A stretch of 64,000 nt of DNA, taken from contig JADZEK010000013.1 of the NCBI GenBank assembly GCA_020850595.1, positions 1 through 64,000 on the forward strand. The letters are read 5' to 3'. Shown here piece after piece: positions 53,010 to 60,868 of the stretch; the first letter of the stretch is position 1, and each line of letters starts with the position of its first letter. The DNA comes from Anaerolineales bacterium. GTDB taxonomy: Bacteria; Chloroflexota; Anaerolineae; Anaerolineales; UBA6663. The notes under the pieces were generated by a model. That model had not been told where the DNA came from. It saw only the letters and a list, made by a program, of their open reading frames with translations, and searched no databases. Both the position numbers and the translations under genes were made by a program.

Positions 53010-53690
53010 TTAGTCCTTTCCGGGGAGGCGCAGAAGTTGGCGCAGGCTGGCAGCCCCGGCGGCCGTGGCGCTCACATACAAGTAGTCTCGGGTTTGCAGG
53101 GCGGTCTCCAGCGCCGGCAGCAGGGCGCGCCCGCCGCGAGCCAGCGCCACCGGCAGCGCCTCGCCCGTGGGCAGCACGTCGCCCAGGCGGCGGCCGTCCC
53201 ACGGGGCCGGCACGGCGATCTCATACACCTGCACCTCGCCGTTGCCGGCCGCCACCACGCTTTGCAGGCCGGGGTGCAGCAGCAGTTGCTCGATGCGGCG
53301 CGCGCCCCACGACGACGAGGCGATGGTTTGCAGCCCCAGCCGCTCGTAGATCGGGCCGCGCATCGGGTCATAGATGCGCGCCACCACGTGCGCCACCTTG
53401 TAGATATCGCGCGCGATGCGGGCCGTGATGATGTTGGCGCTGTCCGACGATGTGACCGCCGCCAACCCGTGCGCGTTTTCGATGCCGGCCCGCTTCAGGG
53501 CCTCCTGGTCCAGCGCGTCGCCCTGCACCATGCGCCCGCGAAAGCTCGACCCCAGCCGGTCGAAGGCCTTGGGGTTCGAGTCCATCACGGCCACCGGGTA
53601 GCTCTGCGCGGCCACCGACTGCGCCAGTTCCATGCCGACGCGCCCGCAGCCGACGATGATGATCGGATTCTTGCGTGTTTGTGTGCCCAT
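53010..53690 (-). CDS. TrkA-type RCK potassium regulator (second)
   Basis: A 226-residue RCK protein: TrkA-N domain with PIIIVGCGRVGMELAQSVAAQSYPVAVMDSNP, MVQGDALDQEALKRAGIENAHGLAAVTSSDSANII, and a TrkA-C-like domain (about 140-220, VYEIAVPAPWDGRRLGDVLPTG). The last part of the TrkA-C domain ends YLYVSATAAGAASLRQLL. Two ATGs lie close together; the second, at 53690, has AAGGA at the right distance. It is between the KimA-like gene and the first RCK gene with small gaps (20 and 6 bases), so all three are probably one operon. Confidence 0.92.
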   Translation of the reverse strand: MGTQTRKNPIIIVGCGRVGMELAQSVAAQSYPVAVMDSNPKAFDRLGSSFRGRMVQGDALDQEALKRAGIENAHGLAAVTSSDSANIITARIARDIYKVAHVVARIYDPMRGPIYERLGLQTIASSSWGARRIEQLLLHPGLQSVVAAGNGEVQVYEIAVPAPWDGRRLGDVLPTGEALPVALARGGRALLPALETALQTRDYLYVSATAAGAASLRQLLRLPGKD

Positions 53691-53710
53691 GCCCATGTCC
53701 TTGAAGTGGC

Positions 53711-55537
53711 TCAATCTTTCAGCCGGTACGGCACGTCGGTGACGACAAAGCCGCGCCGGAACACCAGCGCCAGTCGCACCAACAACGCCGTTTGGTTGTG
53801 CAATATCTGATGCCACCAGCGCGACGCCAAAAACTGCGGCATCACCACCGTGATGATGTCGTTGCGCTGGCAGGCCTCAATCCGGTCCAGGTAGGCGATT
53901 AGCGGCTCCGAAACCGAGCGATACTCCGATTTCAGCACCTCCAGCCGCATCCCATCACCCCAGCGCTCCCACTTGGCCCGGATGCGCTCCGTCTCGGCGG
54001 GGTCCGTCTCCACGTACACCGCCGTCACATCGTCCGAAAGCGTGCGGGCGTAGTTGAGCGCGTGCAGCACGCCGCGATGGACGCCCGCGATCGGCACAAT
54101 CACCCGGTGATGGTGGATGCGCGGCGGCGCGCCGTAATCCTCCAGCGAGAGTTGCGCGGCCGTGCGCACGTAGTGGCGGTGGATCTGGTAGAACATGCCT
54201 ACGATCAAGGGGATGAGCACCACCACGATCCAGCCGCCGTGCGTGAAGCGCGTCAGCACGATCACGCCCAGCACCACCAGTGTCACCACCGCCCCCAGCC
54301 CGTTGATGAACGCCAACACATGCCAGTGCGGCCCGCGCAGCCGGAACCAGCGCACCACCATGCCCGCCTGCGACAGCGTGAAGCACAAAAATACGCCGAT
54401 GGCATACAGCGGCAGCAGCGCGTGCGTGTCGCCCCGGAAAGCCACCAGCAGCAGCGCCGCCAGCCCGCCCAGCAGCATAATCCCGTTCGAGAACACCAGC
54501 CGGTCGCCCAGGTTGCCCAGCGGCCGCGGCAGGTAGCCGTCGCGGGCGATAAACGAACTCAGTCGCGGGAAGTCCGCGAAGGCGGTGTTAGCCGCCAACA
54601 GCAAAATAAACGCCGTGGCGACCTGCACCACCACATACGGCAGCCCGCGCCCGAAGATCCCCGCCGCCATTTGCGACAGCACCGTCTCGCCCTCGCGCGG
54701 CACAATCTGCAAATGGCTGGCCAGCACCGAGATCCCGATGAACATGGTCCCCAGGATCAAGATCATAGCGATCAGCGTCCGCCCGGCGTTGACCGATTCC
54801 GGCTTGCGAAAGGCCGGCACCCCGTCAGCGATGGCCTCGATGCCCGTCAGCGCCGTGCAGCCCGCCGAGAACGCCCGCAAAACAAAAAACAGCGTAATGG
54901 CCTGATCGGCCCGCAGCGCTTCCTCCGGCAGAGGCAGCGGGTGCAGGGTGCCGGTCACGTAGCGCAACAGCCCAAATGCTAGCATGCTGAAGATGCTGAT
55001 CACGAAGATATACGTCGGCACCGCAAACACGCTGGCCGACTCGCGCACGCCGCGCAGGTTGATGATGGTGATGATCGCCACGGCCGCCACCGCCAGGGGC
55101 ACCCGGTAAGGCAGCAGGAACGGCAGCCACGAAAACAACGCCGCCACGCCCGCCGCGATGCTCACCGCCACCGTCAACAAGTAGTCTATCAGCAGCGCCG
55201 CTCCGGCCACCAGCGAAGGCAGCGTGCCCAGGTTGTCTTTCGAGACGATGTAAGTGCCCCCGCCGTGCGGGTAGCTGCGGATGATCTGGTAGTACGAAGC
55301 CCCCACGATGACCAGCAGCGCGGCGATTGCCACTGCCACTTCCACCGAGATTTCCAGCGCGCCGGCCCCCGCCAGCACCAGCACGAGCAGAATTTCCTCG
55401 GTCGCGTAGGCGTTCGACGAGAGCGCATCCGAAGCAAACACCGCCAGCGCCTTAACTTTCGTCAGACGCTGGTGGTGGGCTTCCGATGTGGCCAGCGGGT
55501 TGCCAATGAGGAGACGTCGTAAGTTGAGCGCGGCCAT
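53711..55537 (-). CDS. kimA: KimA-type high-affinity potassium importer (APC family)
   Basis: A 608-residue transporter with 12 helices and a C-terminal cytoplasmic domain. From memory it aligns along its full length with Bacillus subtilis KimA (607 residues): RLLIGNPLATSEA, LTKVKALAVFASDALSSNAYATEEIL, YPHGGGTYIVSKDNLG, FSAGCTALTGIEAIADGVPAF, NTAFADFPRLSSFIARDGYLPR, and at the end WHQILHNQTALLVRLAL. KimA drives K+ uptake with protons and is inhibited by c-di-AMP in Bacillus. The ATG at 55537 matches the family N-terminus; 15 extra residues are possible from 55582. Two RCK genes follow, which is unusual because KimA itself has no known RCK partner. Confidence 0.9.
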   Translation of the reverse strand: MAALNLRRLLIGNPLATSEAHHQRLTKVKALAVFASDALSSNAYATEEILLVLVLAGAGALEISVEVAVAIAALLVIVGASYYQIIRSYPHGGGTYIVSKDNLGTLPSLVAGAALLIDYLLTVAVSIAAGVAALFSWLPFLLPYRVPLAVAAVAIITIINLRGVRESASVFAVPTYIFVISIFSMLAFGLLRYVTGTLHPLPLPEEALRADQAITLFFVLRAFSAGCTALTGIEAIADGVPAFRKPESVNAGRTLIAMILILGTMFIGISVLASHLQIVPREGETVLSQMAAGIFGRGLPYVVVQVATAFILLLAANTAFADFPRLSSFIARDGYLPRPLGNLGDRLVFSNGIMLLGGLAALLLVAFRGDTHALLPLYAIGVFLCFTLSQAGMVVRWFRLRGPHWHVLAFINGLGAVVTLVVLGVIVLTRFTHGGWIVVVLIPLIVGMFYQIHRHYVRTAAQLSLEDYGAPPRIHHHRVIVPIAGVHRGVLHALNYARTLSDDVTAVYVETDPAETERIRAKWERWGDGMRLEVLKSEYRSVSEPLIAYLDRIEACQRNDIITVVMPQFLASRWWHQILHNQTALLVRLALVFRRGFVVTDVPYRLKD

Positions 55538-55678
55538 GCCGTCCTGATTTCTAATGATGCGAGCGCGGATGCCGACCTGCAAGGGGTGATTGTAGCGTAC
55601 TCAAACCACTCGTCAAGACTCCCCGGCGACATTTTCCTGACAACTGCGCGCGGCGCCGCGCGCTGCGCTTGGCCCGCA

Positions 55679-55687
55679 TGGTACAAT
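55679..55687 (+). promoter_or_regulatory. Extended -10 promoter of lspA-rluD
   Basis: TGGTACAAT (55679-55687) is an extended -10 element, 54 bases before the lspA GTG start. The region between it and the divergent KimA gene shows no riboswitch that I recognise. Confidence 0.6.
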
Positions 55688-55741
55688 GCCCTCGCAACCC
55701 TGCCGCCGCCTGTTCCAGCGGCCCTGGCCTGGAGAGTACCG

Positions 55742-56278
55742 GTGAAAAAGACGCTTAATCAAACGTTGGTTTACCTGCTGGCCGGCCTGTTAGTGTTGGC
55801 CGACCAGTACACCAAGCATGTCGTCCGCACCCACATCCCCCTGAACCAAAGCTGGAACCCCTGGCCCGCGCTCGCGCCCTATGTCCGTATCCTGCACATC
55901 CAGAACACCGGCGCGGCGTTTGGCATGTTCAAGGACGGCAACCTGCTCTTCACCGTCATCGCCATCATCGTCTCACTCGTCATCATCGTCTACACCCAGC
56001 GCCTGGCGCCCGGCCAGTGGCTCATGCGTCTGGCGCTCGGCCTGCAGCTGGGCGGCGCCCTGGGCAACTTGGTAGATCGGCTCACCTTTGGCACCGTCAC
56101 CGACTTCATCAGCGTCGGCAACTTCGCTATCTTCAACGTCGCCGATGCCAGCATCAGCACCGGCGTAGCCTTCCTGGCCCTGCTCATGATCTTTGAGGCG
56201 CGCCAAGACCGCGGTGCGGCCGGCAGTGGCAGCACGCTCCCCGGCGTGGACGCGCCCGAAGTGCCCTCCGGTGGCTGA
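55742..56278 (+). CDS. lspA: Lipoprotein signal peptidase (signal peptidase II)
   Basis: A 178-residue membrane aspartic protease that cleaves lipoprotein signal peptides before the lipid-modified Cys. Four helices are visible, with ADQYTKHVV in helix 1, the conserved ILHIQNTGAAFGMF, and the catalytic Asp pair in GGALGNLVDRL and FNVADASIS. A short Gly/Pro-rich C-terminal tail is not conserved. Start is a GTG at 55742 with GGAGAG upstream. It overlaps the start of the pseudouridine synthase gene by eight bases. It would process the lipoproteins at 2.0 kb and 45.9 kb. Confidence 0.96.
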   Translation: MKKTLNQTLVYLLAGLLVLADQYTKHVVRTHIPLNQSWNPWPALAPYVRILHIQNTGAAFGMFKDGNLLFTVIAIIVSLVIIVYTQRLAPGQWLMRLALGLQLGGALGNLVDRLTFGTVTDFISVGNFAIFNVADASISTGVAFLALLMIFEARQDRGAAGSGSTLPGVDAPEVPSGG

Positions 56279-57197
56279 GCGGCTTGTCACCATTGGCTTG
56301 GCCGAAGCCACCCGGCCCCAGCGCCTGGACCGCCTGATCGCCGCCGAGCTGCCCGAACTTTCGCGCACCCACGTCCAGCGGCTGATCGCGGATGGCTTCG
56401 TCCAGGTAAACCTGGCCGTCATCACCAAGCCCGCCCTGCGCCTCGCCGGCCCGGCCCAGGTGCACGTGCGCATCCCGCCCGCCGCGCCCAGCCGCTATCA
56501 GCCCGAACACATCCCGCTCACTATCGTCTACGAGAACGCCGACCTGTTGGTGATTGACAAGCCCGCCGGCATGGTCGTGCACCCCGCGGCCGGCCACACC
56601 GCCGGCACGCTCGTCAACGCCGTGCTCGCCCACGACCCCGGCCTGGAAGGCGTCGGCGACGAGCAGCGCCCCGGCATTGTCCACCGGCTTGATAAAGACA
56701 CTTCCGGCCTCATCATCGTCGCCAAGACCGACGCCGCCCATCGTGAGCTTCAGCGCCAGTTCAAGGAGCGCTTAGTAGTCAAGACCTATGTGGCCTTGCT
56801 CGACGGCCACCCGCCGACCGACACCGGCCGGATCGAGGCCCCCATCGGCCGCGACCCGCGCAACCGCAAGCTGATGGCGATTGTGCCGGCCCAGCACGGG
56901 CGCGCCGCCGTCACCGAGTACCGCGTCACCGAACTCTATCACCATCACACGCTGGTAGACGCCCACCCGCTCACCGGCCGCACCCATCAGTTACGTCTGC
57001 ACTTTGCCTACCTCCAGTGCCCCATCGCGGGCGATACCGTCTATGGCCGGCGCGCGTCCACCCTGCCGCTCAGCCGCCACTTCTTGCACGCCGCCCGGCT
57101 CAGCTTCACACTGCCCGGCAGCGGCGAGCGCCTGAACCTCGAGGCCCCGCTGCCGCCCGACCTGCGCCGCGCGCTGCAATCGCTGGCCGAGCGCTAA
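56271..57197 (+). CDS. RluD-like pseudouridine synthase
   Basis: A 308-residue RNA pseudouridine synthase. An N-terminal S4 RNA-binding domain (RLDRLIAAELPELSRTHVQRLIADGFVQVN) is followed by the RluA-type catalytic domain with IDKPAGMVVHPAAGHTAGTLVNAVL, the active-site HRLDKDTSGLIIVAK with the catalytic Asp, and GRTHQLRLHFAYLQCPIAGDTVYG. It probably modifies 23S rRNA. The GTG at 56271 is used because it overlaps lspA as is common for this gene pair in many bacteria. Confidence 0.95.
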   Translation: MAERLVTIGLAEATRPQRLDRLIAAELPELSRTHVQRLIADGFVQVNLAVITKPALRLAGPAQVHVRIPPAAPSRYQPEHIPLTIVYENADLLVIDKPAGMVVHPAAGHTAGTLVNAVLAHDPGLEGVGDEQRPGIVHRLDKDTSGLIIVAKTDAAHRELQRQFKERLVVKTYVALLDGHPPTDTGRIEAPIGRDPRNRKLMAIVPAQHGRAAVTEYRVTELYHHHTLVDAHPLTGRTHQLRLHFAYLQCPIAGDTVYGRRASTLPLSRHFLHAARLSFTLPGSGERLNLEAPLPPDLRRALQSLAER

Positions 57198-57239
57198 CGG
57201 CCGGTCTGGGTGCATAATGCAGACGCGAGCGCGCCGCCC

Positions 57240-57599
57240 ATGCCCCTGACCCCGCCGCCCAGTGCCCCGTCCGCCGCTCCGGCCAGTGGCCGCGCCCGAG
57301 CCTGGGCCGCGTCGGCGCTGTGGGCCGGGCTGGCCTGGCTGCTGCTCGCGGCGCTGCCGGTGCCGGGGACGAGCTTGCTGGGCGTGCCGGTGTCGCTCTA
57401 TGCGCTGATCGCGGGCTGGGTCAGCGCGCGCGAGGGGCGCGCCGCGGGCGACCTGGTGGCCGTGCGCCGGGCGCGCTGGGGCATGGCGCTGGGCTGCGCG
57501 GGCTACGTGTGGCTCGGCGCGTTCTTCACGCTTGCCGGCGCGGCCGTCGTCGCCGGGCTGCTGGCGGCCATGCAGGCCGCGGGGAACAAGGGACCATGA
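57240..57599 (+). CDS. Small membrane protein (DUF4190-like)
   Basis: A 119-residue protein with a Pro/Ala-rich N-terminus and three probable membrane helices (about residues 24-42, 45-63 and 80-110). The pattern is like short DUF4190-type proteins but the match is weak, so the family is uncertain. Its stop overlaps the threonine aldolase start (ATGA), indicating coupled translation. Function unknown. The ATG at 57240 is preferred over the in-frame GTG at 57210. Confidence 0.6.
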   Translation: MPLTPPPSAPSAAPASGRARAWAASALWAGLAWLLLAALPVPGTSLLGVPVSLYALIAGWVSAREGRAAGDLVAVRRARWGMALGCAGYVWLGAFFTLAGAAVVAGLLAAMQAAGNKGP

Positions 57600-58651
57600 G
57601 CTTCGAGAACGGATTGATTGATCTGCGCAGTGATACGGTCACCCACCCGACCCCGGCCATGCGCCAGGCCATGGCGACGGCCGACGTCGGTGACGATGTG
57701 TTCAATGATGACCCGACCGTCCACCAGTTGGAGGCGCTCGCCGCGGCCCTTACCGGCCACACCGCGGCTATGTTCGTCGCCTCCGGCACCATGGGCAACC
57801 TGATCGCGCTGCTCACCCACGGCGCCCGCGGCCAGGAAGTCATCGTCGGCAGCCAGTCGCACATTTACCTCAACGAAGGTGGCGGGATGGCGGCGCTGGC
57901 AGGCTTGCAGGCTTATCCCCTGCCTAATCAGCCCGATGGCACGCTGCGGCTCGAAGACATCGAGGCCGCCATTCGCACCGAAGACGTCCACCACCCCCGC
58001 ACCCGCCTGGTGTGCCTGGAGAACACGCAAAACATCTGCGGCGGCGTGCCGCTCAGCGTCACCTACACCCGCCGCGTGGCCGATCTGGCGCACAGCCGCG
58101 GCCTCCAGGTGCACCTGGACGGCGCGCGGCTGTTCAACGCGGCCGTGGCCCAGGGCGTAAGCGCCGCCGATCTGGCCGAGCCGGCCGACACCGTCATGTT
58201 CTGCCTCTCCAAGGGCCTCAGCGCCCCGGTCGGCTCGCTGCTGTGCGGCTCCAAAGACTTCATCGCCGAGGCGCGCCGCAACCGTAAGCTGGTCGGCGGC
58301 GGCCTGCGTCAGGCCGGCGTGCTCGCCGCCGCGGGCCTCATCGCCCTCGACAGCATGATCGAGCGCCTGGAAGACGACCACGCCAACGCGCGCGCGTTGG
58401 CGGCCGGACTGCGGAGCGTGCCTGGCCTCGCCCTGCGGACGCCCAACCCAGCCACCAACATGGTCTACTTCGACCTGACCCCCCCCGCCCGCTTGCAGTC
58501 CGACCAACTGGTGGACCACCTGCGTCGCCGCGGCATCGTGCTCGATGGCGACGGCGGCTCGCATTTCCGGCTTGTGACGCACTATTGGGTCAGCGCCGCC
58601 GACATTGAGAAGACGGTCGCTGCCTTCCGCGACGTGCTCGGCCCGGCCTAG
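57596..58651 (+). CDS. ltaE: Low-specificity L-threonine aldolase
   Basis: A PLP enzyme of 351 residues that splits threonine or allo-threonine into glycine and acetaldehyde. It begins IDLRSDTVTHPTPAMRQAM, has GDDVFNDDPTV, the PLP-stacking segment CLENTQNICGG, HLDGARLFNA with the PLP-ring Asp, and the Schiff-base Lys in FCLSKGLSAPVGS. The second domain is complete. Length is normal. The ATG at 57596 overlaps the small membrane gene's stop. It is the last gene before the tRNA-Asp promoter. Confidence 0.96.
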   Translation: MSFENGLIDLRSDTVTHPTPAMRQAMATADVGDDVFNDDPTVHQLEALAAALTGHTAAMFVASGTMGNLIALLTHGARGQEVIVGSQSHIYLNEGGGMAALAGLQAYPLPNQPDGTLRLEDIEAAIRTEDVHHPRTRLVCLENTQNICGGVPLSVTYTRRVADLAHSRGLQVHLDGARLFNAAVAQGVSAADLAEPADTVMFCLSKGLSAPVGSLLCGSKDFIAEARRNRKLVGGGLRQAGVLAAAGLIALDSMIERLEDDHANARALAAGLRSVPGLALRTPNPATNMVYFDLTPPARLQSDQLVDHLRRRGIVLDGDGGSHFRLVTHYWVSAADIEKTVAAFRDVLGPA

Positions 58652-58789
58652 CCGGAGGCCATCTCTGCCTCCTTGGCCGCGTCGTCCCGGTCGTGGCGGC
58701 CTGGCGCCTGGGCCGGTCGCAACAACGGCGCGCCATCGCGCGCGCGGCCTCCGTTCAACGCTGCGTCTGTGATAAATTGCGCATGGCTA

Positions 58790-58818
58790 TTGACGCGGCC
58801 CAGGCCCTATGGTATAGT
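58790..58818 (+). promoter_or_regulatory. Promoter of tRNA-Asp
   Basis: TTGACG (58790-58795) and TATAGT (58813-58818) are 17 bases apart, and TGG before the -10 makes it an extended type too. The tRNA 5' end lies 12 bases downstream. The remaining intergenic sequence from 58652 to here shows no gene. Confidence 0.85.
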
Positions 58819-58830
58819 CTCGCCGCGTCT

Positions 58831-58904
58831 GGACCCGTGGTGTAGCGGCCGAACATGCGGCCCTGTCAAGGCCGAGATCGCGGGTTCGAATCCCGTCGGG
58901 TCCG
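58831..58904 (+). tRNA. tRNA-Asp (GUC anticodon)
   Basis: The 74-base gene folds well: acceptor GGACCCG/CGGGTCC, D-arm with GTAGCGGCCGAACATGC, anticodon stem CGGCC/GGCCG around CTGTCAA with anticodon GTC, and T-arm GCGGG-TTCGAAT-CCCGT. The discriminator is G, as expected for aspartate. The CCA end is not encoded. It reads GAC and GAU codons. Confidence 0.97.
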
Positions 58905-58962
58905 CTCTGCAAGCTGCACAACGCAATGGTGAGCGCCCCGCGCGCGACTGCCGGAGCGACAG

Positions 58963-59000
58963 ACACCTCCTCCGCCATCAGCGGATGGGGTGTTTTTGTT
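58963..59000 (+). terminator. Intrinsic terminator after tRNA-Asp
   Basis: ACACCTCCTCCGC (58963-58975) pairs with GCGGATGGGGTGT (58981-58993), 13 positions with one mismatch and one G-U, around a CATCA loop, followed by TTTTTGTTTG. It is a clear plus-strand terminator about 58 bases after the tRNA. Confidence 0.9.
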
Positions 59001-59097
59001 TGTGTGTCCGCCCTGGTCATCGCCCCTCATCCCTGCTAGACTCCCTCCTGCCGGCGGCCCACGCCGTGCCCTGCCGCCGTGCTTTCAGGGGAGCCTG

Positions 59098-60807
59098 ATG
59101 CCGACCACCGCCAGCCCATGCCCGCTACCCACCCGCCGCCTGTCCGGCCTGGCCCTGGCCGCTGCCCTCGGCGCTGCCCTCGGCGCTGCCCTCACCCTCG
59201 GCCTATTCGCGGGCTTGCCTGCTGCCTACGCCCGGCCGCTGGCCGACCCCGCGCCCGTCACCAGCACCGCCGACAGCGGCCCCGGCTCACTGCGCGAGGC
59301 CCTCACGCTCGCCGTGGACGGCGACACCATTTCCTTCAGCCTCCCGCCCGACAGCACCATCGTCGTCTCCAGCGACCTGACCGTCAGCGTGGCCCTTACC
59401 ATTGACGGCTCCACCGCGGCCAACCTCACCCTCAGCGGCGGCGGCGCTACCCGCGTCTTCAGCGCCACCGCGCCCCTCCACCTCATCGGCCTCAACGTCA
59501 CCGCCGGCGTGGCTGCCGACATGGGCGGGGGGCTATACTCCACCTGCGCCGTCTCTCTCACCAGCGTCACCTTCTATTCCAACACCGCCGGCGGGCGCGG
59601 CGGCGGCCTGTACACCGCCGGCGTCCTCAGCGCCACCGCCTCCAACTTCCTCACCAACACGGCTATCGGCGGGCGCGGCGGCGGCGTCTATGCCGAAGCC
59701 GGCCTCAGCTTCCTCGGCGGCCTCGTTCAGAACAACCTAAGCAGCGGCGTGTATAGCGCCGGCGGTCTTGGAACCGACGGCATGGCCGTCCTCACCGGCG
59801 CCCACGTCATCAGCAACACCGCCGGCGATGCGGGCGGCGGCCTGCGGGCCGGTGCCGGCGCTCAGCTCACCAACGTAGTCTTCCGTGACAACTCGGCCGG
59901 CGCGCTGGGTGGCGGTGCGTTTGTCAACGGGGCCGCCACGCTCTCCGGCGTCACGCTTGAGCGCAACCAGGCCGGAACCGATGGCGGTGGCTTCTATGCG
60001 CTGGGCAGCGCGGCCGCGGTGTTCGGCGGCGAGGTCATCCGCAACACGGCCGGCGGCTTCGGGGGCGGCTTGTTCGCTGGCACTGGGCTGACCTTGTCCG
60101 GCACACACTTCCTCACCAACAGCGCCGGGGCCGACGGCGGCGGCGCGTTCGTCGTCGGCGGCGGCCTGTTTGCCGAAAGCGGCCTGTTCCGCGGCAACCA
60201 GGCCGCTAACGGCGGCGGCCTGGCGGTCCTCACCGGCGCCTACCTCACCGCCACCCAGTTCTTCAGCAACAGCGCCCTCGGCGATGGCGGCGCCCTGCAA
60301 CTCGCCGGCGGCGATGGCCTGCTCGTTAACCTCCTCCTCGCCCGCAACACAGCTGGCGGCCTGGGGGCGGGCCTCAACCTGGCCGGCGGCGGCGATGTCA
60401 TCGTCCTGCACGTCACTCTCGCCGACAGCGCCAACCCCGGCGCGGCTATCGTCGTGCAGGCCGGCTCCGTCTCCCTCACCAACACGCTTCTCGCAGGCCA
60501 TGCCACCGGCCTGAACCTGCTTGGCGGCGCGGCAGCCGAAGACTACACGCTCTTCTACAGCACCACCGTCACCGCCACCGCCGGCGTCGCCTCCGGCGTC
60601 CACAGCCTCGTCGGCGATCCCCGCTTCATCAACGCCGCCGCCGATGATTATCGCCTGGGGCTCGCCAGCGCGGGCGTCAATGCCGGCCTTGACATCGGCG
60701 TGCTGCTAGATTTTGAAGGCCAGCCGCGCCCCTTCGGCCCCGCCCCCGACATCGGCGCGGACGAGGCGCAGGTCTCCCGGCGCTTCCTGCCGCTACTGGT
60801 GCGCTAG
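59098..60807 (+). CDS. Secreted right-handed beta-helix (polymorphic-outer-membrane-like repeat) protein
   Basis: A 569-residue exported protein. A signal peptide (about 1-46, hydrophobic repeats of AALG) precedes TSTADSGPGSLREAL, a start typical of parallel beta-helix adhesins. Residues about 70-500 are repeats of about 20 to 25 residues with the pattern F-x-x-N-x-A-G-x-x-G-G-G (for example FRDNSAGALGGGAFVNGAA and FLTNSAGADGGGAFVVG), as in pectin-lyase-like and Pmp-type repeats. A closing choice-of-anchor Q-like segment (DIGADEAQ) is followed by RRFLPLLVR, a tail shared with two other secreted proteins here. Likely role: adhesion or polysaccharide binding. AGGGGA lies six bases before the ATG at 59098. 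Confidence 0.88.
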   Translation: MPTTASPCPLPTRRLSGLALAAALGAALGAALTLGLFAGLPAAYARPLADPAPVTSTADSGPGSLREALTLAVDGDTISFSLPPDSTIVVSSDLTVSVALTIDGSTAANLTLSGGGATRVFSATAPLHLIGLNVTAGVAADMGGGLYSTCAVSLTSVTFYSNTAGGRGGGLYTAGVLSATASNFLTNTAIGGRGGGVYAEAGLSFLGGLVQNNLSSGVYSAGGLGTDGMAVLTGAHVISNTAGDAGGGLRAGAGAQLTNVVFRDNSAGALGGGAFVNGAATLSGVTLERNQAGTDGGGFYALGSAAAVFGGEVIRNTAGGFGGGLFAGTGLTLSGTHFLTNSAGADGGGAFVVGGGLFAESGLFRGNQAANGGGLAVLTGAYLTATQFFSNSALGDGGALQLAGGDGLLVNLLLARNTAGGLGAGLNLAGGGDVIVLHVTLADSANPGAAIVVQAGSVSLTNTLLAGHATGLNLLGGAAAEDYTLFYSTTVTATAGVASGVHSLVGDPRFINAAADDYRLGLASAGVNAGLDIGVLLDFEGQPRPFGPAPDIGADEAQVSRRFLPLLVR

Positions 60808-60868
60808 GCGGCTCGGCCGCCTCGGTTACAATCGCCTCCGCGCTGACGCGCCCACCTCAGGACCAGGC

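Noticed and set aside
55538-55741. c-di-AMP (ydaO) riboswitch before the KimA-like gene
   Set aside because: The region is short, shared with the divergent lspA promoter, and shows none of the riboswitch's conserved blocks.
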